Shown here piece by piece: positions 14,486 to 15,158 of a stretch of 15,158 bases of DNA (within the stretch, counting starts at the first letter, position 1; every line of letters begins with the position of its first letter). The stretch covers positions 1 through 15,158 of the forward strand of contig CAZSUA010000120.1 of NCBI GenBank assembly GCA_964609655.1, written 5' to 3'. The DNA is from JBBRRP01 sp964609655 (GTDB lineage Bacteria > Myxococcota_A > Polyangia > Polyangiales > Polyangiaceae). The translations under genes and the position numbers were made by a program. The notes under the pieces are model-generated. The model saw only the letters and a list, made by a program, of their open reading frames with translations, had not been told where the DNA came from and searched no databases.

Positions 14486-14619
14486 CCAAGGCAAGGAACG
14501 AAAAAGGCAGCTCACCTGGCGCGTCTGCGGCGCTGCCTCGCCCCGCAAGAAAGCGTTCTGGGTAACTGCACTCTGCACCCTGCACGCGTTGGGTGAGCTG
14601 TGATAAGAGGTTCAAAGCT

Positions 14620-15158
14620 ATGCGGTCGGCGAGAATTCTTTCGGTTTCCCTGCACTTGGCCGTTCTGGCCGTGCCTCTGTGTTGTCTTTTGCTGGCGCCC
14701 GTTACCGTCAGCGCTCAAGCCGCGGGGGACATAGCAACTGCGCGAAGAACGGCGACCGAAGGCATCCGCCTGTTTCAACAGGGTGATTTTGCTGCGGCTT
14801 TGGAGCGTTTGGAGCGAGCTCAGGCACTGTACGACGCACCAGTACATCGGTTGTACATAGCGCGCGCGCAAGTGAAGCTGGGCCGCTGGGTGGAGGCAGC
14901 AGAGACGTACCGAAAGCTGGCGCGTATCACCTTGGACGAAGGGGCGGCCAAAGAATTTCGGAGCGCGGTGGCGTCAGGCAAGACGGAGCTCGCGGAGCTG
15001 GAGCCAAAGATCCCCACGTTGCGGGTGGTGGTGAAGCCCGAGCCGGCCCTCGGGGTCAGAGTCTTCATCGATGAGCAGGAGCTCCCGGCGGCAGCTATTG
15101 GTATCGAGCGCCTGAGCGATCCGGGTGCGCACAAGGTCGAGGCGCGCATGGAGGGCGC
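14620..15158 (+). CDS. Secreted TPR-like protein, 5' part only
   Basis: The frame is open from ATG 14620 to the window edge (179 complete codons). MRSARILSVSLHLAVLAVPL followed by a Leu/Cys-rich stretch and VTVSAQA is a Sec signal peptide, likely cleaved near residue 34. Residues about 40-125 form helical hairpins like tetratricopeptide repeats: EGIRLFQQGDFAAALERLER, then VHRLYIARAQVKLGRWVEAA and ETYRKLARI. From about 132 (PKIPTLRVVVKPEPALGVRV, then FIDEQELP and DPGAHKVEAR) the sequence is like a PEGA-type beta domain. TPR plus PEGA exported proteins are common in myxobacteria; the function is unknown. AAGAGG lies 9 nt before the ATG. The C-terminus is missing, so length and any membrane anchor are unknown. 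Confidence 0.78.
   Translation, partial: MRSARILSVSLHLAVLAVPLCCLLLAPVTVSAQAAGDIATARRTATEGIRLFQQGDFAAALERLERAQALYDAPVHRLYIARAQVKLGRWVEAAETYRKLARITLDEGAAKEFRSAVASGKTELAELEPKIPTLRVVVKPEPALGVRVFIDEQELPAAAIGIERLSDPGAHKVEARMEG

Larger units (their letters stand above)
14298..14619. other. 322-bp divergent intergenic region with no confident gene
   Basis: This spacer separates the hydrolase lipoprotein gene from the TPR-like gene and should contain both promoters. It holds a 26-bp palindrome and a second inverted repeat, listed separately. Two short frames with TTG starts exist (minus 14343-14615, 90 aa; plus 14400-14603, 67 aa), but neither has a usable ribosome binding site or recognisable motif. 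The minus frame has a protein-like composition (HAYYLVFDFKIEVADPF) and could be a gene remnant. Confidence 0.55.

Noticed and set aside
14400..14603. 67-codon plus-strand frame in the divergent spacer
   Set aside because: It starts with TTG, has no properly spaced ribosome binding site, no recognisable motif, and ends just before the Shine-Dalgarno of the gene at 14620.

Overview
The window (about 58% G+C by eye) looks like the chromosome of a myxobacterium-type organism (Myxococcota/Polyangia lineage, possibly uncultured). The evidence is the 'CGDG...E.CDDGN..DGC' cysteine-rich repeats, a fibro-slime domain, several lipoproteins with Gly/Ser/Pro-rich linkers, and a TPR-type secreted protein. 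The G+C is lower than in most cultured members, so the assignment is only to a lineage. No tRNA, rRNA, CRISPR array, transposase or phage gene was seen.

Layout. Positions 1-44 hold the last codons of a + strand gene, possibly an ABC-transporter ATPase. It converges on and overlaps uppP (undecaprenyl-diphosphatase, minus). Divergent from uppP is a small leucine-rich-repeat lipoprotein (plus), whose 3' end overlaps a minus-strand two-gene module: a beta-class adenine-type DNA methyltransferase followed by a PD-(D/E)XK nuclease, joined by an ATGA stop/start overlap. This is a likely type II restriction-modification system. Upstream of it on the minus strand is a 701-aa secreted protein in which a fibro-slime domain sits between five and four cysteine-rich repeats.

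Next on the minus strand is a DTW-domain tRNA-uridine aminocarboxypropyltransferase (TapT-like). It carries an extra C-terminal domain resembling a DEDDh exonuclease without its acidic residues. Its GTG start overlaps the start of a divergent plus-strand outer-membrane-type protein. That protein runs to within 3 bp of the stop of a cytoplasmic GH36 alpha-galactosidase (minus). Then come a short-chain dehydrogenase very like animal HSD17B14 and, 14 bp upstream of it, apaG (both minus). They are followed by an 867-aa lipoprotein with a complete Ser-Asp-His alpha/beta-hydrolase triad (minus). A 322-bp divergent spacer with a perfect 26-bp palindrome leads to a plus-strand secreted TPR-like gene that runs off the end of the window.

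The genes do not form one pathway. Four cell-envelope or exported proteins (LRR lipoprotein, cysteine-rich fibro-slime protein, outer-membrane-type protein, hydrolase lipoprotein) are interspersed with housekeeping enzymes (UppP, TapT-like, ApaG, alpha-galactosidase) and one defence module. The items most worth a second look are the restriction-modification pair with tandem duplications at both C-termini, the DTW/pseudo-exonuclease fusion, and the 26-bp palindrome.
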